Assembly (NCBI GenBank): GCA_903924465.1 | Contig: CAIYBN010000007.1 | Location: 1-64,000 of the forward strand | Direction of reading: 5' to 3' | DNA length: 64,000 nt | Origin: an uncultured Myxococcales bacterium | GTDB taxonomy: Bacteria; Myxococcota_A; UBA9042 | Part shown: piece by piece, positions 30,562-40,165 of the stretch | How positions within the stretch are numbered: the stretch's first letter is position 1 | Layout: the number at the start of each line of letters is the position of its first letter | The notes under the pieces: generated by a model | Told to the model about the DNA's origin: nothing | What the model saw: only the letters and a program-made list of their open reading frames with translations | Databases searched by the model: none | Translations under genes and position numbers: made by a program

Positions 30562-32325
30562 CTAGGTCCGGCTACTTGAGCGTGCTACGGCGCGTAACGC
30601 CAACTCGGCGACGTAGAGCGTGCCGACCGCAGCGCATGGCAATTTGAGTCCGGAAAATCCAGGGGTTTCGGCGAGATCGAAGGCGGGATCCACCTCCACA
30701 CCGCCACCATGTGCGACCGCAACCGCACGCGCCAAGGCTGGTGCGTTTGCGGGATCCAGCACCACTTGGCCACCTGGCTGGCTCGCCCAAGCTGCCAGGA
30801 AGACCATGCCAGCCGTCTCATGGGCAAAAACCACCACATGGCCGTCCGTGCCTGCCTGTGCCGCCGCCGCTCGGGCCAAGCGTTGCATCAACTCGCGCAG
30901 TTGGTGGCGCGCGCCGTACGTCTGTGCCGTCGTCGCCTGCAACGTGTGCCACCGAATGCCGGGCCACTCGCGCTTCAAATCCCAGAGCAGGATGAGCGCG
31001 AGCGATTTCAGGTCGACTTCCTCCCGCTCGTCATGCGCTTCACGGCCCATCGCGGCAATGTCGGCAGCCAGCCGGCGGACACGGCCAAGTCGGGCGTCAA
31101 AGCGCAGAACCGTGGAGCCGCCTTGTTGCGCCGGGACGACCGACTCCGCCAGAACCGTGCCATACAGCTGCCAGGCAACGCTTTCCCCGGCAGGGACGTG
31201 GGCCAGCGCTTCCGCTTGCACCGGCGCGTCTTCAGACGTCATCCAGAGCGCGAGGAAGGCTGCGCGTTCGCCGGACGGGTCGCTCAGCGCCATCAGCGCT
31301 GGACCTTCTGAATCGCCTTCGGGCAACGCCCAGCCCAGTTCGCGGGTAGCGGCCAACTGTTCGGCGGTCACCTCGGGTATCAACTGCGCCCAACTGCCGG
31401 AAAGCGGCGCGCCATGACCGAAACGATTCATGGCCAGGCGATTCGCGGCGACGATCCAACCACGACCGTCGATCAGCAGCACGGGACCGGATTGCCTCTC
31501 CAGCACGCCAGCCAGCCGCCGGTTGGCACGCTCCAGACCGACGCGGCCGTCGAGATCCAGCGTGAGCGCCTGCACGGCCCGCGTCACGTCGTCGATCTCG
31601 TCGGCAGCACCCACGGACAGCACGGTCGCACGCGCGCCGGTGCGCAGCAGATCCAGCAGGTGCCGCAGATGTCGCAGCCGGAACACGACGTTGCGCCCGA
31701 CCAGTGCGGCGAGGATAAGGAACAACACAAAGGTCGCCAGCGCGCCGGTCCAAATCGTCCGCCGGCTGGTCGCTTGTTGCGTGCCGGTCAGGGCGTCGTC
31801 GTCCAAATCCGTCAACAGCACGCCAATCGCCGAACCTTCGGGCTGGTCGTGGCAATGGAGGCACGCTTCGTCCAAGAGGATCGGCTGGACGGCGCGGTAG
31901 ATGCGCTCGCCCGCGGCGGTCTCAAAGCGCACCGCGCGGGCCCGTCGCTGCGGTGCGACGCCGGGCTGGTGGCAGGACACGCAACTCGGGTCGCTCTTGT
32001 GCATTTGGGTGCCCAGCGCGGCCGGGTCCGTCGCAAATGCAACTTTGCCTTCCTTGTCGACAATCCGCAGCGACTTGATCGGCTGCATTTCTGAGAACCG
32101 CGTCAGCTCGCGCTGGATGCGCGGGCGATCCTTGGCCAGCATGGCCTCGCGCAGATCGCTCAAGACCATCCGGTTGACGAGATCGGCGTAGACGTCCAGC
32201 GTTTCCGTGCCCTGACGGGCGGAATCACGCCGCTGCACGTAGTACAACGCGCCAATCAGCCCCAATGCGACGATGACGGCAGGTACGGCAATCCGGAGGC
32301 CGATGCGGCTGTAGGCGAACGCCAT
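30562..32325 (-). CDS. Haem-c membrane sensor with a degenerate kinase domain
   Basis: This is a 587-residue protein. A first membrane helix (about 9-30) leads to an extracytoplasmic domain (31-190) holding two haem-attachment motifs, CVSCH (115-119) and CLHCH (155-159). A second helix (191-210), a HAMP-like linker and a PAS-like domain (about 270-370, GPVLLIDGRGWIVAANRLAM) follow. The C-terminal part has the layout of HisKA-HATPase (late segment ARAVAVAHGGGVEVD), but I see no H-box histidine in HExxN/P context, no N box and no DxGxG motif. It is therefore a likely pseudokinase. ATG 32325 is chosen because AGGGA lies upstream and the helix follows directly. It is the first gene of the cytochrome/sensor set. 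Confidence 0.75.
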   Translation of the reverse strand: MAFAYSRIGLRIAVPAVIVALGLIGALYYVQRRDSARQGTETLDVYADLVNRMVLSDLREAMLAKDRPRIQRELTRFSEMQPIKSLRIVDKEGKVAFATDPAALGTQMHKSDPSCVSCHQPGVAPQRRARAVRFETAAGERIYRAVQPILLDEACLHCHDQPEGSAIGVLLTDLDDDALTGTQQATSRRTIWTGALATFVLFLILAALVGRNVVFRLRHLRHLLDLLRTGARATVLSVGAADEIDDVTRAVQALTLDLDGRVGLERANRRLAGVLERQSGPVLLIDGRGWIVAANRLAMNRFGHGAPLSGSWAQLIPEVTAEQLAATRELGWALPEGDSEGPALMALSDPSGERAAFLALWMTSEDAPVQAEALAHVPAGESVAWQLYGTVLAESVVPAQQGGSTVLRFDARLGRVRRLAADIAAMGREAHDEREEVDLKSLALILLWDLKREWPGIRWHTLQATTAQTYGARHQLRELMQRLARAAAAQAGTDGHVVVFAHETAGMVFLAAWASQPGGQVVLDPANAPALARAVAVAHGGGVEVDPAFDLAETPGFSGLKLPCAAVGTLYVAELALRAVARSSSRT

Positions 32326-32391
32326 ACGGCACTTCCCTGCGAACGGGCGCGCACACGCGGGGAAGATCACGCGCGGCTCGATCGCGCGGCT

Positions 32392-32420
32392 ACGGTACTG
32401 CTGCGGGCAGGGCACGGCAA
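32392..32420 (-). promoter_or_regulatory. Candidate sigma-70 promoter for the haem sensor/cytochrome set
   Basis: On the minus strand TTGCCG (32420-32415) is followed after 17 nt by TACCGT (32397-32392). The start site would fall near 32385, 60 nt before the ATG at 32325. Confidence 0.4.
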
Positions 32421-32489
32421 GGCGTGAATCGGCTCAACTACGGCGGTTTTGTCCGACTTGTGTCACGCGGCAGATAGGGATCGACCGGT

Positions 32490-33545
32490 TCAATGCGCGG
32501 TGGCCGCCACGAGCCAAGCCGTAGGCGGCCAGTCGCGCACCGAATGAGGCAGGATCCAGGGGCGGACGCGGGGGCGATCTAAAATGCGCGCGAGCCACCA
32601 ACCAGCGGCAAGCGACGCGGGTATCGCCACCACCGCGACCAGAGCTTTGGCGTTCCAGGTGCCATCCCAGGGCTGCCTTTCTGACCAGATTTCAATGGCC
32701 TTCAGCACGAACTGGTGACTCAAGTACACGACCAGCGAGTAGCGGCCAATGTGCGCCAGCCCGGGAACGCGCGCGAGCTCTGGACCAAAATGCACGACGG
32801 TGAGTGTCGCGGCGATGGCGTACACGTCGTGCAATACGACCGAGAGCGGCGTTCGCCATAAGGGCACGATCAGCGATGCGACGTTGATGTGATCCTGGCG
32901 GAACGCCGCGATCACGCCGCAACTGCATGCGACCGCCAGCCAGACGAAGCGCGCGCGGCGATGGTGGGCGAGCGCCGCTACGGCCAAGCCCAATGGCAGG
33001 ACGTACACCGCCGGCAGAGGATTCAATGGCAGCCGGAGGTTCGTGCCCGCCAGACAGCCGTGGAGCACGATCAGCACGGCGACGGTCGCGCCCCGCAGCG
33101 GTTTCGAGGTCGCTGCGATCGCCGACCGGAGGACGGTCAGGGAGAGCAGGCACGGCATGAACCACAGAAACGTGAAGCCGACGCCTTCAGACAAGGAGGC
33201 TACGTCGCCTTGCAGCAGTGCGAGCGGTAGCGCGGTCCAGGCCACGGGCCGATGCGGGACCGCGTGCCAGGCGACCCAAGCCAGCAGTGCGAACGCAACG
33301 AAGGGCACGAGGTAGCGGACAGCGCGGTCGGCGAACACGCGAATGGATGCGGCGACGGGTGGACGGAGAAATGGCAACAGAAGGAACGCGATGACGTGAA
33401 AGTCGTACAGCCCGCCGTGCCCCAGCCAGGGCCAGACCTGCTGGGCCGGAATGCAGTGACCCACGGCGACGAGGACGATCAACAAGCCCTTGGTCGCGTC
33501 ACTGGCGGAGTCCCGCCCCGGGGGCGCGGCCGTCGTGGTACTCAT
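32490..33545 (-). CDS. Acyltransferase-3 family membrane protein
   Basis: This 351-residue integral membrane protein has about ten helices. The N-terminal TKGLLIVLVAVGHCIP carries the histidine placed as in acyltransferase-3/OafA and fucose 4-O-acetylase-like proteins (usual pattern KGxxIxxVVxGH), which O-acetylate glycans using cytoplasmic acetyl-CoA. Helix-rich segments continue to the C-terminus without other recognisable domains. ATG 33545 overlaps the stop of the O-antigen ligase-like gene by 4 nt (ATGA); the longer frame upstream lies within that gene. A role in decorating the surface polysaccharide handled by its partner gene is likely. Confidence 0.78.
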   Translation of the reverse strand: MSTTTAAPPGRDSASDATKGLLIVLVAVGHCIPAQQVWPWLGHGGLYDFHVIAFLLLPFLRPPVAASIRVFADRAVRYLVPFVAFALLAWVAWHAVPHRPVAWTALPLALLQGDVASLSEGVGFTFLWFMPCLLSLTVLRSAIAATSKPLRGATVAVLIVLHGCLAGTNLRLPLNPLPAVYVLPLGLAVAALAHHRRARFVWLAVACSCGVIAAFRQDHINVASLIVPLWRTPLSVVLHDVYAIAATLTVVHFGPELARVPGLAHIGRYSLVVYLSHQFVLKAIEIWSERQPWDGTWNAKALVAVVAIPASLAAGWWLARILDRPRVRPWILPHSVRDWPPTAWLVAATAH

Positions 33546-34918
33546 GCGCCGGACTGCTCGCGGTTCGCGGCGGATTGGTTGACGCGGCCACGCAGCACGG
33601 CAATGTGGCATAGGCTGATGACGCCCCATTGTTCGGCGCGGAAAAGTTCGGTGCCGGACAGACCTGAGGTGATGGCTGCGACTGCTGCTGCTGCCAGACC
33701 CGCCAGATAGACGCGGTCGCTGTTGGTGGGCAAGGCGCGAAGGACCACAACAACACTGGATATTTGCAGGATAACATAGAGCAAGAGGGCGGGAAGCCCG
33801 TACGAAACCGCAACGGCCAGAACCGACGAGTGCAGCGCGCTGCCCATCGCACCCGAAGTGCGAGAACGTTCATAGCCGAAAGCAGTCAGACCAGCGCCGA
33901 GAAATGGATGCCGCGGGACCATTTCAGCACTGATACGTGCGTGCGCGGCGCGTTCCGATGAAGCCGTTTCCAAATCGGCCGTGCCGTCGAACGTTTCCGT
34001 CACCCGGTCAAATGACTTCGGCGCGTAGGTGGTAAAAGCTGCGGCGACCAAAACTGCGGACGCGAGCGATGCGAGGCGAATCGCCGGCCGTCGTGGCGCG
34101 AGCAGTGCGAATGTGAACAAGGCGAAGGCGAAACCGACCGTGCCGCCACGTGAAGCTGCGGCCCATTCGCCGTAGGCTGAACCGAGAGCGCCGAAAAGCG
34201 CCAGGATTCGCCAGCGCAGTGGCTGTTCGCGATCAGCAAAAAGCGCCAACGCAAATGGCAGCGACATCGCCAAGTGGTTGCCCAGCACGTTCGGCTGGCC
34301 ACAGATGCCGATCGCCCGTGTGCCGCCGTCGCTCAGCGCTGCCCAGTCGACCTGGCGCCAGACGGCAGCGGCAGTGAACAAGAGGTTGATCGTGTAAATC
34401 CTTGCGATGATTCTAAAATCGCTGGACTTCAGGATGGTCTGCGTGAGCAGCAGGAAGATGACGAGGGTGCCGCCGAATTCGTAGAACGGCTGGATCGTTC
34501 CGTCAAACTCGGCAAAGAGTTCACCGACGGCGACGACGAACAACAGCGCCAGAAAGCCCGCGAAGTAGGCTCGGGGAATCGGGTGAATGCGCTTTACTTC
34601 GAAGATGTTGCGGATCACGATGAGCAACGCGGCAACGCCGGCAATCTTGAACGGCGTCAAGTACGGCCCAGCCAATTCAAATGCCCACGCGTGGCTGGCC
34701 AGAGCGACGCCGACCGCGACTGCGGGACGAGAAACCACGTAAAACAGTCCGATCGGAATCACGATCGCGAAAACCGCGAACAGCGCGATGGACGGATCCA
34801 CCGCGATCGCCAGCGCGAGACAGAGCGCCAAACCCGCCGCCGTGATCGCAACCAAGCCGATGCTGGATGACGACTTGGCCGTTCCACGTGCCGTCCGCGG
34901 AATCATCGCAACTTGCAT
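33542..34918 (-). CDS. O-antigen ligase/Wzy-like polysaccharide membrane protein
   Basis: This 458-residue protein has about twelve membrane helices. The large extracytoplasmic loop before the last helices carries the Wzy_C-type pattern (SSERAAHARISAEMVPRHPFLGAGLTAFGYE), as in O-antigen ligases (WaaL) and polymerases (Wzy). ATG 34918 (MQVAMIPRTARG) is preferred over the open frame start at 35110, which would add a non-hydrophobic arginine-rich tail; ATG 34906 is also possible. It is translationally coupled to the acyltransferase. Ligase, polymerase or protein-glycosylating role cannot be told apart from sequence. Confidence 0.78.
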   Translation of the reverse strand: MQVAMIPRTARGTAKSSSSIGLVAITAAGLALCLALAIAVDPSIALFAVFAIVIPIGLFYVVSRPAVAVGVALASHAWAFELAGPYLTPFKIAGVAALLIVIRNIFEVKRIHPIPRAYFAGFLALLFVVAVGELFAEFDGTIQPFYEFGGTLVIFLLLTQTILKSSDFRIIARIYTINLLFTAAAVWRQVDWAALSDGGTRAIGICGQPNVLGNHLAMSLPFALALFADREQPLRWRILALFGALGSAYGEWAAASRGGTVGFAFALFTFALLAPRRPAIRLASLASAVLVAAAFTTYAPKSFDRVTETFDGTADLETASSERAAHARISAEMVPRHPFLGAGLTAFGYERSRTSGAMGSALHSSVLAVAVSYGLPALLLYVILQISSVVVVLRALPTNSDRVYLAGLAAAAVAAITSGLSGTELFRAEQWGVISLCHIAVLRGRVNQSAANREQSGA

Positions 34919-35143
34919 CGACACACCCGTCCTGTCGTTCCCGCAGGCAAAACTTTGGCAGAAAGCGCCTCGCTGCGCAGCCTGCACGCGGCGCGCGATG
35001 GGGTCAAGACGCTGCGCCACACCCCGCCCGCGCCTGTCTTGGTTACCAAGCGCGACCGCGAAGTTCACGCCGTGCGGCCCGCCCTTCCCAACCCCGACTT
35101 GCCGCGGCATACTCCGACCGGGTTTTCAGCCCGTCGGAATCGC

Positions 35144-36430
35144 ATGGCTTCGGTTCACCAACGCTACCGTATTATCGACAAGATCGACGCCGGTGGCATG
35201 GCGGAGATCTACCGCGGCGTCGCGATTTCCATCGAGGGCTTTGAGAAGCCCGTGGCGATCAAGCGCATCCTGCCGTCCCTGTGCCGCGACAAGAAGTTTG
35301 TCACGATGTTCCTGGATGAAGCGCGTCTGTCGATGTCGCTCAATCAGGCAAATGTGGTGCAGATCTATGATATTGGCCAGGTCGACGACACGTATTTCAT
35401 CGCCATGGAATATGTCGACGGCGGCAACCTGCGGCGGATGATGCAGCGCGCCCTCGATCAAGGCCGGCCGATTCCGGTGCCGATTGCCTGTTTCCTGATC
35501 GCTGAATTGGCGCGCGCGCTCGCGTATGCGCATGAGAAAATGGGTGACGACGGCAAGTCGCTGGGCATTGTGCATCGCGACGTCTCGCCGCCCAACGTGC
35601 TGGTGTCGAAGCAGGGCGAAGTGAAGCTGACGGACTTTGGCCTCGCGCGGGCTGCGTCCAACGTGCAGATCTCGGATGCTGGCGTCGTCAAGGGCAAATT
35701 CAGCTACCTGTCGCCAGAGGTGGTGGACGGCAAACCGGCGGATCCGCGCGCCGACATCTATTCCGCGGGCATCATTTTGTGGGAAATGCTGTGTGCCCGC
35801 AAATTGTTCGCCGGCAAGACCGATTTGGAAACCATCGATCTGGTGAAAGCCGGTGAGGTCCCCAAACCGTCGACTTTGCGGCGGGATGTGGACGCGGAGC
35901 TGGATGCGGTAGTGCTGCGCGCTCTCGCCAAGAATCCGAAACGGCGCTTTCAGTCCGCGCGCGAGCTGGAACAGGAGCTGGCGACCTACCTGTTCAAGCA
36001 CAACCTGCGGGTGACCCAGGCTGACCTGGCCGGGTTCCTGCACAGCCTGGACGAACAGTCCGAGGTGCAACTGCTCGATGTGGCTACGCTGTTGCGGTCC
36101 GAGATGCAGGAGCAGATGCGGGTAGGCAAGCTGGACGCGACGTTGGGCCACGTGCCCCTGCGGCCGGCCGATCTGCGTACGCCGTCGGTGTCCAATGTCG
36201 ACGTGGCCTCCTTGCTGGATCGCCTGTCGGGTGCGCCGCTGGACGATCTGGCTGCGGAGGCTGGCTTGTCGGCGCTGGCGGATCGGCTGGAGACACTCGG
36301 TGAGCCGGTCTCGCAGCCTCGGGCGGTGATGCCGAAACGCGAAAAGAGTCGCATGCCGCTGGTGCTTGGCGGCCTCGGTGCGCTGGCCATCGGGGCTGCG
36401 CTGGCGTGGTTCCTGGTGCACAATTCGTAG
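35144..36430 (+). CDS. Eukaryote-type Ser/Thr protein kinase with C-terminal membrane anchor
   Basis: The 428-residue kinase has a Gly-rich loop (IDAGGMAEIYRG), the ATP-binding lysine in PVAIKRIL, the catalytic HRDVSPPNVL loop, DFGLARA and the APE-equivalent YLSPEVVDG. These span about residues 8-275. A helical region with a Gln/Asp-rich stretch follows, and the protein ends in one membrane helix (MPLVLGGLGALAIGAALAWFLV) with only three residues after it. The kinase domain is therefore cytoplasmic, with almost nothing outside. ATG 35144 starts directly before the kinase fold; the open frame upstream (from 34913) is arginine-rich and overlaps the divergent gene. Such kinases are abundant in Myxococcota. 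Confidence 0.92.
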   Translation: MASVHQRYRIIDKIDAGGMAEIYRGVAISIEGFEKPVAIKRILPSLCRDKKFVTMFLDEARLSMSLNQANVVQIYDIGQVDDTYFIAMEYVDGGNLRRMMQRALDQGRPIPVPIACFLIAELARALAYAHEKMGDDGKSLGIVHRDVSPPNVLVSKQGEVKLTDFGLARAASNVQISDAGVVKGKFSYLSPEVVDGKPADPRADIYSAGIILWEMLCARKLFAGKTDLETIDLVKAGEVPKPSTLRRDVDAELDAVVLRALAKNPKRRFQSARELEQELATYLFKHNLRVTQADLAGFLHSLDEQSEVQLLDVATLLRSEMQEQMRVGKLDATLGHVPLRPADLRTPSVSNVDVASLLDRLSGAPLDDLAAEAGLSALADRLETLGEPVSQPRAVMPKREKSRMPLVLGGLGALAIGAALAWFLVHNS

Positions 36431-36499
36431 CACGTTGTTGATCCCAACCCGCGTGGCCGGCATCCAAGGCAGCCGCGATTGAAACTGACCGGAGGCGTA

Positions 36500-37144
36500 G
36501 TGAAATTTTTTGTCGATACCGCAAACATTGAAGAGATCAAGAAAGCGCTGGCATGGGGCTTTCTGGATGGCGTGACGACGAATCCGTCGCTGGTGGCCAA
36601 GACCGGTCGGCGCTTTGACGACGTCAAGCGCGAGATCCTGCAGTTGGTCGCCGGGCCGGTGTCGCTGGAAGCCACGGCGATGGATTTTGACGGCATGCTG
36701 GCGCAGGGCCTGGCGCTGGCCGCCGAAGGTCCGCAGGTCGTCGTGAAGCTGCCGTTGACGCGTGAAGGCATCGCGGTGTGCAAAGCGCTGTCCGACAAGG
36801 GCATCAAGACGAATGTGACGCTGTGCTTTTCCGCCAATCAAGCGCTGCTCGCGGCCAAGGCCGGCGCGACCTACATCTCGCCGTTCGTGGGGCGTCTGGA
36901 CGACATCAGCGAGGACGGCATGGCGCTGATCGCCGACATCGTGCAGATCTACCGCAACTACGGATTCAAGACTCAGGTCCTGGTCGCGTCGGTGCGCAAC
37001 CCGGTCCACGTGCTCAAGGCGGCCAAGTTGGGTGCGGACGTCTGCACGGTGCCGTTTGGCGTGCTGGACCAGTTGTTCAACCACCCATTGACCGACCGCG
37101 GCAACGAGCAGTTTCTCAAGGATTGGGCCAAAGTCCCGGCGTAG
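36500..37144 (+). CDS. Transaldolase / fructose-6-phosphate aldolase (TalC type)
   Basis: The 214-residue TIM-barrel protein has the short-transaldolase start [24 protein letters not shown], the Schiff-base lysine in VVVKLPLT (K83) and the late [10 protein letters not shown] motif. Length is typical of the TalC/MipB group, which works in the pentose phosphate pathway; a few members are fructose-6-phosphate aldolases, and sequence alone does not separate them. The start is GTG 36500 behind GGAGG (4-nt spacer). Upstream codons in frame would add a non-family tail. It lies 69 bp after the kinase gene. Confidence 0.92.
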   Translation: MKFFVDTANIEEIKKALAWGFLDGVTTNPSLVAKTGRRFDDVKREILQLVAGPVSLEATAMDFDGMLAQGLALAAEGPQVVVKLPLTREGIAVCKALSDKGIKTNVTLCFSANQALLAAKAGATYISPFVGRLDDISEDGMALIADIVQIYRNYGFKTQVLVASVRNPVHVLKAAKLGADVCTVPFGVLDQLFNHPLTDRGNEQFLKDWAKVPA

Positions 37145-37203
37145 TTGCTGTTCACTGATCCGCGCAGCCCCCGGCGCTTGACCTGCATCTGGAGCTTGAC
37201 CGC

Positions 37204-39825
37204 TTGACTGACTCGACCGTCCCATCCGCTGCGCCGACCACGCGTGTGCGTGAACGTGTGAAGCTCGACCGCGACGAAACGCGGCCCCTGCGCCATCGGG
37301 CACGTTGGGTGCTGCGCGGCTTGTTGGCGGCAGCCTTGGCGGTCGCGATTCTGGCGACCGGCGGCGCGTCCTGGTCGGCTGTTGCGGCGATCTGGGTGCT
37401 GCTGGTTGCAGCCGCCCCGGCGGCGATGATCGCGGTGCCCAACAAGCCACCACGCGTGTTCCTGGGGCTCTTGTGGCTCGTTCTCGGTGCCTTCGTCACC
37501 CTGCAACTGCTACCGTTGCCTCGGGTTCTCGTCGAAGTGTTGCAGCCCAAGGCGGTGGAGCTCTCCGATCTCGGTCGTGCCGCCCTGGGTCTCCCGCCGG
37601 CATCGTTCCTTGCGCTTGCGCTGGCGCCCGGTGATGCGGCACTTCAGGGCGCGGTCTACCTGCTTGGCGCCGCGCTGGCCTTGCTCGGCAGCATCGCGCT
37701 GTCCGGGCACGACGGCCGCCGCGCCATTCACTGGACCAGCAACGTCGTCCTTGGCCTGGCCGTGGCCAGCGCCTTTGCCTGGATCTGTGCCTACACGTCG
37801 CCACTGACCGACTTTGTGCCTGGCGGGCTCTCCAGGAAATTGGCGGTCCTGTGCTTTGTCAACGCCAATCAGGAAGCTGCGTTGCTCAATCTCGGCATCG
37901 CGATGGGCCTGAGCCGTATGCGTCTGGCGGTGAATCCGCGGTGGCAGACGCTTTTTGGCACTTTGGCCTTGGTTCTTGCGTTCGCCGTCCTGGAAGTCGG
38001 TTCGCGCGGCGGGCTCATCACCATGTGCCTGGTGCTGACCATGACGCTGTTCATGCGGCCCCGGCCGGTCAAGGGACGTCGTGTCGACCAGCGGGAGCTC
38101 CAGCGTGCCGCGCTGATTCGGACCAGTGTGCTCATCGCATCCGTGGCGCTCGTCGCTGCGGTGATTGCCCTGCCGGCCATCGAGGCCGAATTCAGCGGCA
38201 CGAATGACAGCCACAAAGGCACGATCATGGCGCACATGGTCGGCATCGCCGACGGCCGGTTCAATGCCAGTCCGCTGTTGCGCGCGACGTGGCGGGCCGG
38301 TGCGGGCCCGGCCGGCTTGCCCGTTCTGGCGGGAATGGACGAAATGTGGGGCAATAAACGCGTCGATTTTGCCGAAAACATCGTGCTCGACAGCGTCTTT
38401 TCGTTTGGCGCGCTGGGGGCCCTGCTGTTTTGCCTGGGTCTGGCGTGGGCGCTCATCGATCACGTGCGCCGCCGCGCAGACGTTCCGCAAGCGCCAGGTT
38501 TCATCGTCGCGTCCGTTTCGATGGTCGTGGCCAATTTCGCAGATTTTTCGCTCCAGCTGAGCGGTGGCCTCCTGCCTTTTCTCGGGCTATCGACCGCGTG
38601 CGAGCGCGCGCTGGGGCCTCGCGGCGGCCGTGCCAACATGGAGGAGAAGCGCCTGCCGACCTTCCGGCGCGTGTTGGTGGCGGCGGTTCTGGCGCTTTTG
38701 GCGGCTGGCGCGATGATCGCCAAGTCCCATCACGCCATGAATCGCGACACCGATGCCGCACTTTCCGGGCTGAGCGGCGACGCGATGCGCGAGCGGATCG
38801 GGGCCCGCTTCCTGGGGGATCACCACGCATTTTACCTGTACGGTCGCAAACTGACGGATACGCGAGATTTCAAAGGCGCAGCCAGAGCTTTTGACCGCGC
38901 CGTGGCGCTCCGACCGGGCAGCGCCCACGCGCGACTGTTCCGGTTTGCCGCACATCTGGAGCTGGGCGAAACCAGGACGGCCGCAGACGATCTCCGGTGG
39001 TTGCTCGATCGCGAAGATGACATCGTCGAGCGGGCCATGCGGCTGTGCATGCAGTCACGCGCTGCGGAAGCGGTGCTCGTCAATGTGATCCCGCGCGGTC
39101 ACGACCAGAGTGGCCGCATCGCGCCGTTCCTGATCGCCAAGCATCCGGAACTCGTCGAACGCGTGGCCTTGACGTTGCGCCAGAACCATCCCAATCGGGT
39201 GTTCGCGATCGAACTGGCACGCGGTGAGCTCTACCTCAAGCTTGGCAAACTCGAGGCTTCAAGGCGCATTGCCGCGAATTTGTTGGCCAACAAGGAAACG
39301 CGCACGCTGGGGTATCAGCTGGAAGCGGAACTGCTGCAGGCCGCGGGCAAGTTCTACGAAGCGTTTCACCTGTTCCGCGAAGTGTGCAAAGAGAAGCCCG
39401 ATGCTTGGGGGGCATGCTCCGGCGCGATCAGCACCGCCGTCGCCGCCAACCGGCCCGAGGAGGCGTTGGTTTACCTGAACAGCCGGGCTCCGTATCTGCT
39501 GTCCGTCACCTGGCAAGCGTCCTTCTTCTGGTACAGCAAAGGTCAACTTGCGGCACAGATGAACCGGCAGGAAGACGCGCTCGAAGCCTTCCGCCGGGCG
39601 CACGGTTTCGCGCCGGATTCCGCGGAGGCGACCGCAGCGCTGGCCACCACGTGTGTGACTTTGGGCCTTCGGGACGAGGCGCGCACGCTCGTGGATGAGT
39701 TGCTCGCAAAGGCGCCCAAGTCCGCAGTCGGACTGGCGCTTTCGAAGGAACTCGACCGGGACGCCCACCATGCCTTTGACGCGACGCGCTCGATCGATCC
39801 CACGCCCTCTATCCTGGATCCCTGA
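37204..39825 (+). CDS. O-antigen ligase-like membrane protein fused to a TPR domain
   Basis: In this 873-residue protein, residues about 30-470 have a dozen membrane helices with an O-antigen ligase/Wzy-like layout, including AFAVLEVGSRGGLITMCLVL and a large outer loop (NDSHKGTIMAHMVGIADGRFNASPLLRATWRAG). The second half (about 500-860) is soluble and helical, with TPR-like units (FKGAARAFDRAVALRPGSA; RQEDALEAFRRAHGFAPDS). Such fusions are known in the Wzy/WaaL superfamily. The start is TTG 37204 with GGAG 9 nt upstream. It is a second polysaccharide ligase-like gene, 2.3 kb from the first but on the other strand. The substrate is unknown. Confidence 0.75.
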   Translation: MTDSTVPSAAPTTRVRERVKLDRDETRPLRHRARWVLRGLLAAALAVAILATGGASWSAVAAIWVLLVAAAPAAMIAVPNKPPRVFLGLLWLVLGAFVTLQLLPLPRVLVEVLQPKAVELSDLGRAALGLPPASFLALALAPGDAALQGAVYLLGAALALLGSIALSGHDGRRAIHWTSNVVLGLAVASAFAWICAYTSPLTDFVPGGLSRKLAVLCFVNANQEAALLNLGIAMGLSRMRLAVNPRWQTLFGTLALVLAFAVLEVGSRGGLITMCLVLTMTLFMRPRPVKGRRVDQRELQRAALIRTSVLIASVALVAAVIALPAIEAEFSGTNDSHKGTIMAHMVGIADGRFNASPLLRATWRAGAGPAGLPVLAGMDEMWGNKRVDFAENIVLDSVFSFGALGALLFCLGLAWALIDHVRRRADVPQAPGFIVASVSMVVANFADFSLQLSGGLLPFLGLSTACERALGPRGGRANMEEKRLPTFRRVLVAAVLALLAAGAMIAKSHHAMNRDTDAALSGLSGDAMRERIGARFLGDHHAFYLYGRKLTDTRDFKGAARAFDRAVALRPGSAHARLFRFAAHLELGETRTAADDLRWLLDREDDIVERAMRLCMQSRAAEAVLVNVIPRGHDQSGRIAPFLIAKHPELVERVALTLRQNHPNRVFAIELARGELYLKLGKLEASRRIAANLLANKETRTLGYQLEAELLQAAGKFYEAFHLFREVCKEKPDAWGACSGAISTAVAANRPEEALVYLNSRAPYLLSVTWQASFFWYSKGQLAAQMNRQEDALEAFRRAHGFAPDSAEATAALATTCVTLGLRDEARTLVDELLAKAPKSAVGLALSKELDRDAHHAFDATRSIDPTPSILDP

Positions 39826-39961
39826 GACCCCGACCGCTTGTCCTCATTTGCGCTCCTTCGTCCGAAGCTGACAATCGCAAGGCGGGTTCAGCGGTTGACC
39901 GGGACTCGTGCCTGAGCGACGGGAGAATTGCCGCGTGTGACAGTTTCGTGGCCAGAAGTCG

Positions 39962-39990
39962 TTGACAGGTTCTGAAGCTATCGCTAGGTT
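39962..39990 (+). promoter_or_regulatory. Candidate sigma-70 promoter of etfBA
   Basis: A perfect -35 TTGACA (39962-39967), a 17-nt spacer and TAGGTT (39985-39990) lie about 175 bp upstream of etfB. The rest of 39826-40165 contains no gene that I can support. Confidence 0.5.
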
Positions 39991-40165
39991 GCCGCGCGCT
40001 TGCCTTCCCCCGGTATCGGGTGTCGCAGGCGACTGTTGTTCACCGCCGATTGCCGCCCCCTGCGCGATCGGACCATCCAGCCGCGATTCTGGACAAAGCC
40101 GCGATTCCGAAAACGAACGCGAGTCAGATCACCGGCCCACGTCAGGCCACGAAGAGGAGTACAGC

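Noticed and set aside
35126-37453. 775-residue minus-strand open frame across the Ser/Thr kinase and transaldolase
   Set aside because: It is antisense to two genes with intact catalytic motifs.
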